Assembly: GCA_022838965.1 (NCBI GenBank)
Contig: JALHDK010000158.1
Coordinates: forward strand, 1 to 6,253
Length of the DNA stretch: 6,253 bases
Direction: 5' to 3'
DNA from: Actinomycetales bacterium
Lineage (GTDB): Bacteria; Actinomycetota; Actinomycetes; Actinomycetales; Actinomycetaceae
A model generated the notes under the pieces. That model was not told the origin of the DNA. It saw nothing but the letters and a program-made list of their open reading frames with translations, and made no database searches. This document shows, piece after piece, positions 1 through 6,253 of the stretch. How positions within the stretch are numbered: position 1 is the stretch's first letter; the number at the start of each line of letters is the position of its first letter. The position numbers and the translations under genes are program-made.

Positions 1-1
1 G

Positions 2-790
2 TACGCGAAACTGGTGGACCGGACGCGCTACTGGGGCCAGCAGATGCTGCTCTTCGGGATGCATGTCCACGTGGGCATCGAGGAGCAGCGCAAGGTCATC
101 CCCATCCTCAACGCGCTGATGACCCGCCACGCCCACCTGCAGGCGCTGTCGTCCTCCTCCCCCTTCTGGTCGAACCGGGACACCGGGTACGCGTCCAACC
201 GGGCGATGATGTTCCAGCAACTCCCGACCGCCGGCCTGCCGCACCAGTTCGAGGACTGGTCCGGCCTCGAGCGGTACCACTCGGACATGCTCACCACCGG
301 GGTGATCGACGACTTCTCGGAGGTGCGGTGGGACATCCGGCCATCACCGAAGCTGGGAACGATCGAGGTGCGGACCTGTGACGCGCCGACCAACATCACC
401 GAGCTGAAGGCGCTCGCCGCGCTCACGCACTGCCTTGTCGAGCACCATTCCCGCCAGTTCGACGCCGGGGCGCCACTCCCGCGCATGCCGCAGTACTTCA
501 TCGCGGAGAACAAGTGGCGCGCGGCACGCTACGGCATGGACGCCATCCTCATCCTCGACAAGGACGCGAACGAGGAGCTCGTCACGGTCACGGTGGCGCG
601 CATGCTGGACGAGCTGGCTCCCGTGGCGGAGGACCTCGGGTGTGCCGAGGAGCTTCAGCTGGTTCACGTGATCCTGGAGCGTGGCGCGTCCTACCAGCGC
701 CAGCACCGCGCGTACGTGGAGGGCGGCCGGTCCATGGAGGCGGTGGTCCGGCAGCTGGTGGCCGAGATGAGGCTCGGAGAGCCCCTCTGA
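2..790 (+). CDS. Glutamate-cysteine ligase / carboxylate-amine ligase, GCS2 (EgtA/YbdK) family, 5' end missing
   Basis: ATP-dependent carboxylate-amine ligase that joins glutamate to an amine. In this family the amine is usually cysteine, giving gamma-glutamylcysteine, a thiol or ergothioneine precursor, but the substrate of YbdK-like members is often unsettled. Visible family blocks are GMHVHVGI near the start, SSPFW, DTGYASNRAMMFQQLPTAGLP-type sequence at about 180-245, WDIRPSPKLGTIEVRTCD at about 328-383, and ARYGMDA at about 525-542. The frame is already open at base 2 (Tyr-Ala-Lys-Leu before the GTG at 14), so that GTG is an internal Val and not the start. About 262 residues remain; full members have roughly 370-380, so about 110 N-terminal residues lie outside the window. 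The stop is TGA at 788-790, three bases from the convergent tsaD stop. The family call is firm; the exact substrate is not. Confidence 0.9.
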   Translation, partial: YAKLVDRTRYWGQQMLLFGMHVHVGIEEQRKVIPILNALMTRHAHLQALSSSSPFWSNRDTGYASNRAMMFQQLPTAGLPHQFEDWSGLERYHSDMLTTGVIDDFSEVRWDIRPSPKLGTIEVRTCDAPTNITELKALAALTHCLVEHHSRQFDAGAPLPRMPQYFIAENKWRAARYGMDAILILDKDANEELVTVTVARMLDELAPVAEDLGCAEELQLVHVILERGASYQRQHRAYVEGGRSMEAVVRQLVAEMRLGEPL

Positions 791-793
791 CCG

Positions 794-1837
794 TCAGACG
801 TGCGTCTGGTGGAGCGGCATCCCCGAGTCGTTCGGAAACTCCAGCCCGGACGGAGGAACTCCCGCCCGCACCAGGGCCGAGCCGAGTGCCGCGATCATCG
901 CGCCGTTGTCGGTGCAGAAGCGGATGGGAGGGATGCGCACCTCCACGCCGTACTCGGCCGCCCGCTCGTGGGCGAGCTCGCGCAGTCGCGAGTTCGCCGA
1001 GAAACCGCCCCCGATCACGAGAGTGCGGCTTCCGAGGTGCTCGCACGCCTCGAACGCCTTCCGGGTCAGCACGTCGTTCACGGCCTCGGAGAACGAGGCG
1101 GCGATGTCCTCCCTGGGCAGAGCGACACCGTCATCCTGCAGCGACTCGATGTACCGGGCGACCGCCGTCTTGAGTCCCGAGAAGGAGAAGTCGTACCGGT
1201 GACGCTCCTTGTCCCGGCCGGTCGTCAGGCCCCGCGGGAAGCGGATCGCGTCGCGATCACCCAGCCGGGACAACCGGTCGATGTGGGGACCGCCGGGGTA
1301 GGGCAGGTCAAGCAGCCGGCCCACCTTGTCGAAGGCCTCGCCGGCAGCGTCGTCCAGCGTGGAACCCAGTTCCGTGACGCCGGTGGCGATGTCGGTGACC
1401 GAGAGCAGGGAGGTGTGGCCCCCGGAGACCACGAGCGCGATGAACGACTCCGGGAACGGCCCGTTCACCAGCTCGTCCACGGCCACGTGTCCGATGATGT
1501 GGTTCACGCCGTGGATGGGCTTCCCCAGGGCCACCGCGAGCGCCTTCGCGGCGGCCGTGCCGACCGTGAGGGAGCCGATCAGCCCCGGCCCGGCCGCCAC
1601 CGCGATGGCGTCGACGTCGTCGAGTGTCACCTCCGCGGCGTCGAGCGCCGCCTGAAGCGTCGGGGCGAACGCCTCGAGGTGCGCCCGTGAGGCGATCTCG
1701 GGGACGATGCCGCCGTAGCGCGCGTAGGCGTCCATCGAGGTCGCCGTGACGTCGGCGAGCAGCGTTCGCCCGCGCACGAGGGCGATACCCGTCTCGTCGC
1801 AGGTGGTCTCGATTCCGAGAACCAGGGGCTCAGGCAC
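794..1837 (-). CDS. tsaD: tRNA N6-adenosine threonylcarbamoyltransferase TsaD (Gcp/Kae1/YgjD)
   Basis: Transfers the threonylcarbamoyl group from threonylcarbamoyl-AMP to A37 of ANN-decoding tRNAs (t6A), working with TsaB and TsaE in the cytoplasm. The 347-residue length is normal. Motifs: GIETTCDET at 8-16; [13 protein letters not shown] at 41-53; the metal-binding HxxxH as His113 and His117; VSGGHT at 137-142; GEAFDKVGR at 166-174; FSFSGLKT at 217-224; VIGGGFSAN at 274-282; and CTDNGAMIA at 308-316, with Asp310 as the third metal ligand. Residue 38 is Tyr where bacterial homologues usually have His (HAxYGG). The GTG start at 1837 is chosen because GIET follows at the usual distance. There is no Shine-Dalgarno sequence, but a TAGAAT box lies six bases upstream, which suggests a leaderless mRNA. 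In many actinobacteria tsaD sits beside tsaB and rimI; here it stands alone between sdhB and a convergent ligase gene. Confidence 0.96.
   Translation of the reverse strand: MPEPLVLGIETTCDETGIALVRGRTLLADVTATSMDAYARYGGIVPEIASRAHLEAFAPTLQAALDAAEVTLDDVDAIAVAAGPGLIGSLTVGTAAAKALAVALGKPIHGVNHIIGHVAVDELVNGPFPESFIALVVSGGHTSLLSVTDIATGVTELGSTLDDAAGEAFDKVGRLLDLPYPGGPHIDRLSRLGDRDAIRFPRGLTTGRDKERHRYDFSFSGLKTAVARYIESLQDDGVALPREDIAASFSEAVNDVLTRKAFEACEHLGSRTLVIGGGFSANSRLRELAHERAAEYGVEVRIPPIRFCTDNGAMIAALGSALVRAGVPPSGLEFPNDSGMPLHQTHV
795..808. terminator. Small hairpin between convergent genes (weak terminator candidate)
   Basis: CAGACG-TG-CGTCTG is a perfect 6-bp inverted repeat (a 5-bp stem with a four-base loop is the realistic form). 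It lies in the last codons of tsaD and just after the stop of the convergent ligase gene. There is no T-tract on either strand, so it is not a classic intrinsic terminator. The placement between two convergent stops is the only argument for a function. Confidence 0.25.
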
Positions 1838-1849
1838 AGGGAGATTCTA
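1838..1849 (-). promoter_or_regulatory. tsaD -10 box and leaderless start region
   Basis: On the minus strand TAGAAT (1849-1844) is followed by six bases (CTCCCT) and then the GTG start of tsaD at 1837. This fits the actinobacterial TANNNT -10 consensus, and the spacing would place the transcription start on or next to the first base of the start codon. The six bases hold no Shine-Dalgarno sequence. I see no clear -35 hexamer upstream. Inference: leaderless transcription of tsaD, independent of the sdh operon. Confidence 0.55.
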
Positions 1850-1852
1850 CGT

Positions 1853-1887
1853 CGGCCCGCGGAACCGCCCGGGGCGTGGACGGGCCG
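1853..1887 (-). terminator. GC-rich inverted repeat after sdhB (possible terminator)
   Basis: CGGCCCG at 1853-1859 and CGGGCCG at 1881-1887 can form a 7-bp stem with a 21-base loop, starting 12 bases after the sdhB stop. It lies before the tsaD -10 box, so it could separate the two transcripts. It lacks a U-tract, and in such GC-rich DNA similar repeats arise often; a competing pairing with GCGGGCC at 1892-1898 exists. This hairpin and the tsaD promoter are all I see in the 61-bp gap. Confidence 0.25.
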
Positions 1888-1898
1888 GAGGGCGGGCC

Positions 1899-2642
1899 TC
1901 AGCGGCCCCGCCGCCACGAGCGTGACAGATCCCGGTTGAGCTGGCTGATGACGTCGAGGGGAATCTCCTTCGGGCAGACGGCCGCGCACTCGCCGACGTT
2001 CTGGCACCCGCCGAAGCCCTCCGCGTCGTGCTGGTTCAGCATGCTCACCACACGGGCGTCCCGTTCGGGTTGCCCCTGCGGCAGCATCCCCAGGTGGGTG
2101 ATCTTGGCGGCGGTGAACAGCATGGCCGACGCGTTGGGGCAGGCGGCCACACACGCACCGCAGCCGATGCAGGCCGCCGCCTCGAAGGCACGGTCGGCGT
2201 CCGGCTTGGGGACGGGTGTCGAGTGGGCGTCCGGTGCGGCGCCGGTGTTCACCGAGATGTATCCGCCCGCCTCGATGATGCGGTCGAGCGCGCCGCGATC
2301 CACCACGAGATCCTTGATGATCGGGAACGCACGCGCCCGCCAGGGCTCGACCGTGATGGTGTCGCCGTCCCGGAAGCTGCGCATGTGCAACTGGCAGGTG
2401 GTGGTGCGTTCCGGGCCGTGGGCAACCCCGTTGATCACCAGGCCGCACATGCCGCAGATGCCCTCGCGGCAGTCAGAGTCGAACGCCACCGGCTCCTCGC
2501 CCCGGGCGAACAGTTCCTCGTTGAGGACGTCGAGCATCTCCAGGAACGACATGTGGTCGGAGAGACCCACGAGCTGGTAGGAGACCATCCGGCCCGGCGC
2601 GGCCGGCCCGGACTGGCGCCACACGTTGAGCGTGATCTTCAC
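1899..2642 (-). CDS. sdhB: Succinate dehydrogenase/fumarate reductase iron-sulfur subunit SdhB
   Basis: Carries electrons between the FAD of SdhA and the quinone and heme sites of SdhC, on the cytoplasmic side of the membrane. With the GTG start at 2642 the protein has 247 residues. The N-terminal ferredoxin domain binds a [2Fe-2S] cluster through Cys58, Cys63, Cys66 and Cys83 ([10 protein letters not shown] block). The C-terminal domain has Cys158, Cys161, Cys164 and Cys168 ([12 protein letters not shown]) plus Cys213, Cys219 and Cys223 ([12 protein letters not shown]), the usual ligand set for the [4Fe-4S] and [3Fe-4S] clusters. A longer open frame reaches 2732, but those 30 extra codons only overlap sdhA. 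The GTG at 2642 shares GTGA with the sdhA stop and has GGAG (2652-2649) six bases upstream, and [10 protein letters not shown] is a natural N-terminus. The overlap implies translational coupling to sdhA. It is the last gene of the operon, and no residue appears to be missing. Confidence 0.95.
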   Translation of the reverse strand: MKITLNVWRQSGPAAPGRMVSYQLVGLSDHMSFLEMLDVLNEELFARGEEPVAFDSDCREGICGMCGLVINGVAHGPERTTTCQLHMRSFRDGDTITVEPWRARAFPIIKDLVVDRGALDRIIEAGGYISVNTGAAPDAHSTPVPKPDADRAFEAAACIGCGACVAACPNASAMLFTAAKITHLGMLPQGQPERDARVVSMLNQHDAEGFGGCQNVGECAAVCPKEIPLDVISQLNRDLSRSWRRGR

Positions 2643-4597
2643 TTGTAACTCCGCTGCTTCATCTCGACGTACTCGAACACGAGATCCTCCTTGTGGAGGA
2701 TGGGCGGTGCCCCCGTGCCGGTGAACTCCCATGCGGCCACGTAGGCGAACTCGTCGTCATGTCGCAGGGCCTCGCCGTCCTCGGTCTGGGACTCCGCCCG
2801 GAAGTGTCCGCCGCAGGACTCGCGCCGGTGGAGCGCGTCGATGCACATCAGTTCACCCAGCTCGAGGAAGTCGGCCAGGCGGCCGGCCCGCTCCAGTTCC
2901 TGGTTGAGGTCGGTGGCCTTGCTCACGATCTTCACATCGCGCCAGAACTCGTCACGCAGGGCGCGGATCTCGGTAATCGCCTCCCGCAGTCCGGTCTCGG
3001 TCCGTTCCATGCCGCACTTCTCCCACATGATGTGGCCGAGGCGCTTGTGGAAGTGGTCCACGGAGTGGGAGCCATCGATGGAGAGGAGGGTGTCCACACG
3101 CTCCTGCACCGCGTTCCGCGCTCCGGCAACCTCCGGATGGTCGGGAGACAGCTTCGGGAAGGGCCCGTCGGCGAGGTAGTTCGAGATGGTGCCCGGGAGG
3201 ACGTAGTACCCGTCCGCCAGGCCCTGCATGAGCGCTGACGCACCGAGCCGGTTCGCCCCGTGGTCGGAGAAGTTCGCCTCACCGGTCACGAAGAGCCCCG
3301 GGATGGTGGACTGCAGGTCGTAGTCCACCCAGATGCCACCCATCGTGTAGTGCACCGCCGGGAAGATCCGCATCGGCACCTCGTAGGGGTCCTCCCCCGT
3401 GATGCGCTGGTACATGTCGAAGAGGTTGCCGTACTTCTCGGAGATCGCCGCCCTGCCCAGCCGGGAGATGGCATCCGCGAAGTCGAGGTACACGCCGTAT
3501 CCTCCCGGACCGACGCCACGGCCCTCGTCGCACACCTGCTTCGCCGCTCGCGAGGCGATGTCCCGGGGGACGAGATTGCCGAAGGCCGGGTACTTGCGCT
3601 CCAGGTAGTAGTCACGCCGTTCCTCGGGGATGGAACGCGGGTCCTTGCCGCAGTCGCTCGCGTCCTTCGGCACCCAGATCCGCCCGTCGTTCCGCAGTGA
3701 CTCGCTCATCAGGGTGAGCTTGGACTGGTAGTCGCCGGACACCGGGATGCAGGTCGGGTGGATCTGCGTGAAGCACGGGTTCCCGAAGTAGGCCCCCTTG
3801 CGATAGGCACGCCATACCGCCGTCGCGTTGCATCCCATCGCATTCGTCGAGAGGAAGAAGACGTTGCCGTAGCCCCCGGTCGCGAGGACGACGGCGTCCG
3901 CCAGGTGCGTCTCGATCTCACCCGTGACCATGTCCCGGGCGACGATGCCGCGGGCGCGCCCGTCGGCGACGATCAGGTCGAGCATCTCGTGCCGGGTGTA
4001 CATGGCCACGGTCTTCTCGGCGATCTGCCGCTGCAGGGCCTGGTAGGCGCCGATGAGCAGCTGCTGTCCGGTCTGGCCGCGGGCGTAGAACGTGCGGGAG
4101 ACCTGGACGCCACCGAAGGACCGGTTGTCGAGCATGCCGCCGTACTCGCGCGCGAACGGCACACCCTGGGCGACACACTGGTCGATGATGGCCGCCGAGA
4201 CCTCGGCGAGTCGGTAGACGTTGGACTCGCGCGCCCGGAAGTCGCCGCCCTTCACCGTGTCGTAGAACAGCCGGTACGTGGAGTCGTTGTCGTTCTTGTA
4301 GTTCTTGGCGGCGTTGATGCCGCCCTGCGCCGCGATCGAGTGGGCGCGCCGCGGCGAGTCCTGGTAGCAGAAGGCCTTGACGTTGTAGCCGGCCTCCCCC
4401 AGCGTGGCGGCTGCTGCCCCGCCGGCGAGCCCGGTCCCGACCACGATGATGCTGAGCTTGCGCCGGTTCGCCGGGTTGACGAGCCTGACCTGGAACTTGC
4501 GGGTGGACCACCGCTCGGAGATCGGGCCCGAGGGTGCGACCGTGTCGGCGATCTTCGCACCCTCGGTGTAGAGGCCGTCGATGAGTGTGTCGGTCAT
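2639..4597 (-). CDS. sdhA: Succinate dehydrogenase/fumarate reductase flavoprotein subunit SdhA
   Basis: Catalytic subunit that interconverts succinate and fumarate using covalently bound FAD, facing the cytoplasm. Its 652 residues are normal for the actinobacterial, menaquinone-linked type. Seen in order: the dinucleotide-binding GTGLAGG at about 54-60; HSIAAQGG at 86-93, where His86 is the expected FAD-attachment residue; [10 protein letters not shown] at 238-247; FTQIHPT with His280 at the active site; LVPRDIASR with Arg345 as the expected proton-shuttle Arg; VHYTMGG with His416; and GANRLG with Arg450 as a substrate ligand. The ATG at 4597 is ten bases after the sdhC stop. GAGG (4609-4606), overlapping that stop, lies eight bases before the start and is the likely ribosome binding site. 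The gene ends inside the sdhB start (GTGA). All catalytic residues are present, so the subunit should be functional in itself; which direction it runs in vivo cannot be read from the sequence. Confidence 0.97.
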   Translation of the reverse strand: MTDTLIDGLYTEGAKIADTVAPSGPISERWSTRKFQVRLVNPANRRKLSIIVVGTGLAGGAAAATLGEAGYNVKAFCYQDSPRRAHSIAAQGGINAAKNYKNDNDSTYRLFYDTVKGGDFRARESNVYRLAEVSAAIIDQCVAQGVPFAREYGGMLDNRSFGGVQVSRTFYARGQTGQQLLIGAYQALQRQIAEKTVAMYTRHEMLDLIVADGRARGIVARDMVTGEIETHLADAVVLATGGYGNVFFLSTNAMGCNATAVWRAYRKGAYFGNPCFTQIHPTCIPVSGDYQSKLTLMSESLRNDGRIWVPKDASDCGKDPRSIPEERRDYYLERKYPAFGNLVPRDIASRAAKQVCDEGRGVGPGGYGVYLDFADAISRLGRAAISEKYGNLFDMYQRITGEDPYEVPMRIFPAVHYTMGGIWVDYDLQSTIPGLFVTGEANFSDHGANRLGASALMQGLADGYYVLPGTISNYLADGPFPKLSPDHPEVAGARNAVQERVDTLLSIDGSHSVDHFHKRLGHIMWEKCGMERTETGLREAITEIRALRDEFWRDVKIVSKATDLNQELERAGRLADFLELGELMCIDALHRRESCGGHFRAESQTEDGEALRHDDEFAYVAAWEFTGTGAPPILHKEDLVFEYVEMKQRSYK

Positions 4598-4607
4598 GGG
4601 GTGCGCC

Positions 4608-5278
4608 TCAGTTGATGAAGTCGAGCAGGATGGCGGTGGGCGGCAGCATGAAGCCGATCACCAGAAGGGCGGCGACGGCCACAGCGATGATGTTGATCGC
4701 CATCTCGCGCCGCTGCTTGTTGGCACCGAACGTGGCGAGCGCGGACCACACTCCGTGGCGCACGTGGAAGGCGAGGGTGACCATCACGGTCAGGTAGGCG
4801 AGCCAGACCCACCAGTGCTCGAAGGACACGAGTAGTCGCCGCCGATCTCGATGGTCAGCGTGGTGAAGTGCAGGAGGTGGAAGAGGACGAACGAGAGGAT
4901 GATCACGCCGCCCCACCGCATGGTGCGCACCGCGTAGGACGTCGCGAGGGAGCGCTTCGCCACGTAGCGCGACCCGCGGGCCAGCCGTGCCCGGTTCCAC
5001 AGGGAAAACGCGGAGTAGGCGTGGACCGCGACCGAAACGGCGAGCACCACCCGGAGGATCCAGAGCAGGCCGTTGCGCGGCAGGATCGGCTCGCCGAACT
5101 CGCGCAGGTGCTCGGCGTACCCGTTGTAGGCCTCGGGACCGCCGAACATCTTGAGGTTGCCGTACATGTGCATCAGCACGAACAGAACGAAGATCACACC
5201 CGTGAGCGCCATGAGCACCTTCATGGCGACCGTCGTCTCACGAGCCCTGGTGTTGCGCGTCAGTGTTGTCTGGGCCAC
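4608..5278 (-). pseudogene. sdhC: Succinate dehydrogenase cytochrome b subunit SdhC, frameshifted
   Basis: Membrane anchor of the complex: a five-helix diheme cytochrome b that exchanges electrons with menaquinone. The first frame (5278 down to codon 150, TCG at 4831-4829) encodes helices I-III (about residues 19-44, 71-93 and 116-142) and ends IEIGGDYS before running out of frame to a stop at 4790. The second frame resumes as VSFEHWWVWLAY from 4829 and encodes helices IV-V down to the TGA at 4608-4610. A one-base backward shift at 4829 joins them into a normal 223-residue protein. In that join His37, His86, His134 and His172 are spaced 49, 48 and 38, close to the four heme ligands of Wolinella FrdC (44, 93, 143, 182). 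A single lost base, a longer 3n+1 deletion in the III-IV loop, or a sequencing error would all fit. GTG at 5278 is chosen for its -10 spacing; an ATG at codon 19 is the alternative. No Shine-Dalgarno sequence is seen. Confidence 0.85.
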
Positions 5279-5290
5279 AGGGCGATCATA
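5279..5290 (-). promoter_or_regulatory. sdhC -10 box next to the insertion-sequence end
   Basis: On the minus strand TATGAT (5290-5285) is followed by CGCCCT and then GTG at 5278. This is the same -10, six-base gap and GTG arrangement seen at tsaD, and it points to a leaderless sdh mRNA starting at or near 5278. The box abuts the ISL3 terminal repeat, so any -35 region would lie inside the insertion sequence; at 16-19 bp spacing I find no TTGACA-like hexamer there. An active promoter at this spot is inference. Confidence 0.5.
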
Positions 5291-5313
5291 GGGGCTATTC
5301 GCATTTGACCGTG
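5291..5313. repeat. Probable terminal inverted repeat of the ISL3 element (end next to sdhC)
   Basis: The stretch begins GGGGCTATTCGCATTTGACC. ISL3 ends characteristically begin GGCT followed by a T-rich segment, as seen here from 5293. It lies 14-36 bases outside the transposase stop, at the place an element end is expected. The partner repeat is outside the window, so the call rests on position and likeness to the family. Confidence 0.5.
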
Positions 5314-5326
5314 GTGCCTTGGCTGG

Positions 5327-6156
5327 TCAACGGTGTTGCCGCGCCCGGTGGGCGCTGCGGAGCAGGATACGGGCTTGATAGTGCTCGTTGTTGCGGTAGC
5401 CGCGCCCGGTCCGTTTGATGTGCTTGATGGCGGTGTTCGCTGCTTCGGTACGTGCGTTGGTGACCCGGCTGGTGATGAACACCTCCACGGCGGGCCACCA
5501 GGCGCACAGGGTGTCCCAGAGCCGGCTGGTTTCGTCGGTGTCGGCGGCGTTGATCCAGCCCTCAAGGCGGGTCTTGGCGGCTTGGGCCTCGTCGATGGTG
5601 TGGCTGGCGAGGATGAGTCGGAGGCCTTCCTTGACGCCCCAGGCGGCGCCGAGTTCGCCGGTGGGGTCGTCGCTGGTGAGCACCTCTTCGAGTCGGTGGC
5701 GGGCTCGCGTCGAGAGGGTGTCGTAGCCGCGGAGCAAGAGGGTGCGGTGGGCCCAGGCCGGGTCGATCTTGCGGCCCCTGCGTTGGTGGTGGTGCTGGGC
5801 GAGGCGTTGCCGCACGCGGGTGAGGCACAGGTTCGCCAGTTGGACCAGGTGGAACGGATCAACAGCGATCTTGGCGTGCGGGAGGCTGGTGGTGATCGCC
5901 TTCTTGAACGCCGCGGAAGGGTCGATGGCCACGATCTGGATCCGGTCCCGCCAGGCTTGGCTGCGGGCCTTCAGCCAGCCCTTGACGGCGGCGCTGTCAC
6001 GGCCGTCGACGACCCCGAGCACCTGCCCGGAAGCAGCGTTGACCAGGGTGGTCATCCACGGCTCGACCCGCCGCCAGGCGTTGGTGTCAGGGTCCCGGAA
6101 CCAGCGGACCCGCCGGTAGCGGTGCTCGTCGATGCCCAGGTGCTTCACGTGCAGCG
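5327..6156 (-). pseudogene. ISL3-family transposase, N-terminus lost
   Basis: DDE-type transposase for cut-and-paste movement of the ISL3 element. The remaining frame starts within THE..LHVKHLGIDEHRYRRV-type sequence near 6155 and runs about 276 residues to the TGA at 5327-5329. Recognisable ISL3 blocks are LGIDEHRYRRVRW (near 6110-6145), VAIDPSAAFKKAI, IAVDPFHLVQLAN with the downstream RVRQRLA, and the C-terminal NARTEAANTAIKHIKRTGRGYRN-type block that supplies the catalytic Glu. Full-length members have about 400-450 residues, including an N-terminal zinc-finger and DNA-binding part; that part is absent. The GTG at 6148 could be read as a start but is an internal Val of the family alignment. 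The frame stays open past 6157, yet the residues there do not resemble ISL3 and belong to the other element. The protein is expected to be inactive, although the catalytic core is undisturbed. Confidence 0.85.
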
Positions 6157-6253
6157 TGAATCGGCCTGGGTTTCGTTCCGTTCTTGAAGCAAGGATGGAA
6201 CACGATGAACCAGAAGTACTCTCCCGAGATGCGCGAGCGCGCGCTGCGGATGC
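6157..6253 (+). mobile_element. IS3-family insertion sequence, left end (partial)
   Basis: The sequence from 6157 begins TGAATCGGCCTGGGTTTCG, the TG-start, GC-rich end typical of IS3-family inverted repeats. It is followed 48 bp later by a start codon opening an IS3-like OrfA. The element interrupts the ISL3 transposase frame, giving an independent reason for placing its edge here. If it made a 3-4 bp target duplication, the copy on this side is GCG or AGCG (6153-6156). The rest lies beyond the window. Confidence 0.7.
6205..6253 (+). CDS. IS3-family transposase OrfA, first 16 residues only
   Basis: The ATG at 6205 opens MNQKYSPEMRERALRM, which matches the usual start of IS3-family OrfA proteins (a basic KYSPExRERAxRM leader into the helix-turn-helix domain). 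OrfA is the DNA-binding half and is normally joined to the catalytic OrfB by a -1 ribosomal frameshift. AAGGA at 6191-6195 lies nine bases upstream and serves as a ribosome binding site. The gene is cut off by the window edge, so group assignment and integrity are unknown. It points away from the sdh operon. Confidence 0.7.
   Translation, partial: MNQKYSPEMRERALRM

Larger units (their letters stand above)
5291..6156 (-). mobile_element. ISL3-family insertion sequence, 3' part, cut by an IS3-family element
   Basis: The element runs from a probable terminal repeat at 5291 to a junction at 6156/6157. It contains the C-terminal two thirds of an ISL3-type transposase on the minus strand and about 36 bp of non-coding end. 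The other end and the first part of the transposase gene are not in the window; they should lie beyond the IS3-family element if that simply inserted into this one. ISL3 elements typically make 8-bp target duplications; only one flank (ending ATCATA at 5290) is visible, so this cannot be tested here. Exact end positions are uncertain by a couple of bases. Confidence 0.75.

Noticed and set aside
14..16. GTG at 14 as the ligase start
   Set aside because: The frame is open upstream to base 2 and the family needs about 110 more N-terminal residues.
800..1690. Long plus-strand open frame of 296 codons opposite tsaD
   Set aside because: Low-complexity, Arg/Gly-rich shadow of a high-GC gene; no family motif, and tsaD on the other strand is certain.
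2643..2732. Longer N-terminus for sdhB
   Set aside because: The 30 extra residues are Arg/His/Gly-rich, lie wholly inside sdhA, and the GTG at 2642 has a ribosome binding site and GTGA overlap.
3758..4615. Plus-strand open frame of 285 codons opposite sdhA
   Set aside because: Antisense shadow of a certain gene; composition (Val, Asp, Arg, Gly repeats) is what reversed GC-rich codons give.
4790..4828. Short alternative C-terminus of SdhC (CPSSTGGSG...) as a genuine truncated protein
   Set aside because: It is out-of-frame sequence of the helix IV region; the other frame carries the conserved residues.
4820..4835. Programmed ribosomal frameshift in sdhC
   Set aside because: The site (GACTACTCGTGTCC) has no slippery heptamer of the XXXYYYZ kind and no obvious downstream structure, and SdhC is not known to use recoding; mutation or sequence error is simpler.
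5333..6187. Plus-strand open frame of 284 codons opposite the ISL3 transposase
   Set aside because: The minus frame has clear ISL3 blocks; the plus frame has no recognisable domain.
1..6253. CRISPR array, tRNA, rRNA, riboswitch or phage attachment site
   Set aside because: No spaced direct repeats, no tRNA-like cloverleaf, and almost no intergenic space to hold such features.

Overview
The window comes from a high-GC actinobacterium. The evidence is the GC-rich third codon positions in every gene, GTG starts that look leaderless behind TANNNT -10 boxes, a single-subunit cytochrome b SdhC in sdhC-sdhA-sdhB order, and an EgtA/YbdK-type carboxylate-amine ligase. A relative of the Propionibacteriaceae is a reasonable guess, but the sequence alone does not prove it.

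Layout from left to right. Positions 2-790 (+) hold the 3' two thirds of a GCS2-family glutamate-cysteine (carboxylate-amine) ligase. Positions 794-1837 (-) hold tsaD, the t6A tRNA-modification enzyme; it converges on the ligase gene with three bases between the stop codons. Positions 1838-1898 form a short GC-rich gap with a weak hairpin and a -10 box for tsaD. Positions 1899-5278 (-) hold the operon sdhC-sdhA-sdhB for a menaquinone-type succinate dehydrogenase/fumarate reductase. sdhB overlaps sdhA by four bases (GTGA). sdhA and sdhB look intact, but sdhC is broken by a frameshift near 4829. Positions 5291-6156 hold the 3' part of an ISL3-family insertion sequence whose transposase lacks its N-terminus. 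At 6157 this element gives way to the left end of an IS3-family element, whose first transposase gene starts at 6205 (+) and leaves the window.

In a healthy copy of the operon, SdhA (FAD), SdhB (three iron-sulfur clusters) and SdhC (diheme membrane anchor) form one membrane complex that moves electrons between succinate/fumarate and the quinone pool. Two things here put that in doubt: the sdhC frameshift, and the ISL3 end only 12 bp upstream of the sdhC start, which must have replaced the native upstream promoter region. A -10 box (TATGAT) remains between the insertion sequence and the start codon.

I see no CRISPR array, tRNA, rRNA, phage module or defence system, and nothing that looks like an undescribed multi-gene system. 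The interest lies in the insertion-sequence-altered promoter, the broken sdhC, and the matching leaderless-start geometry of tsaD and sdhC.
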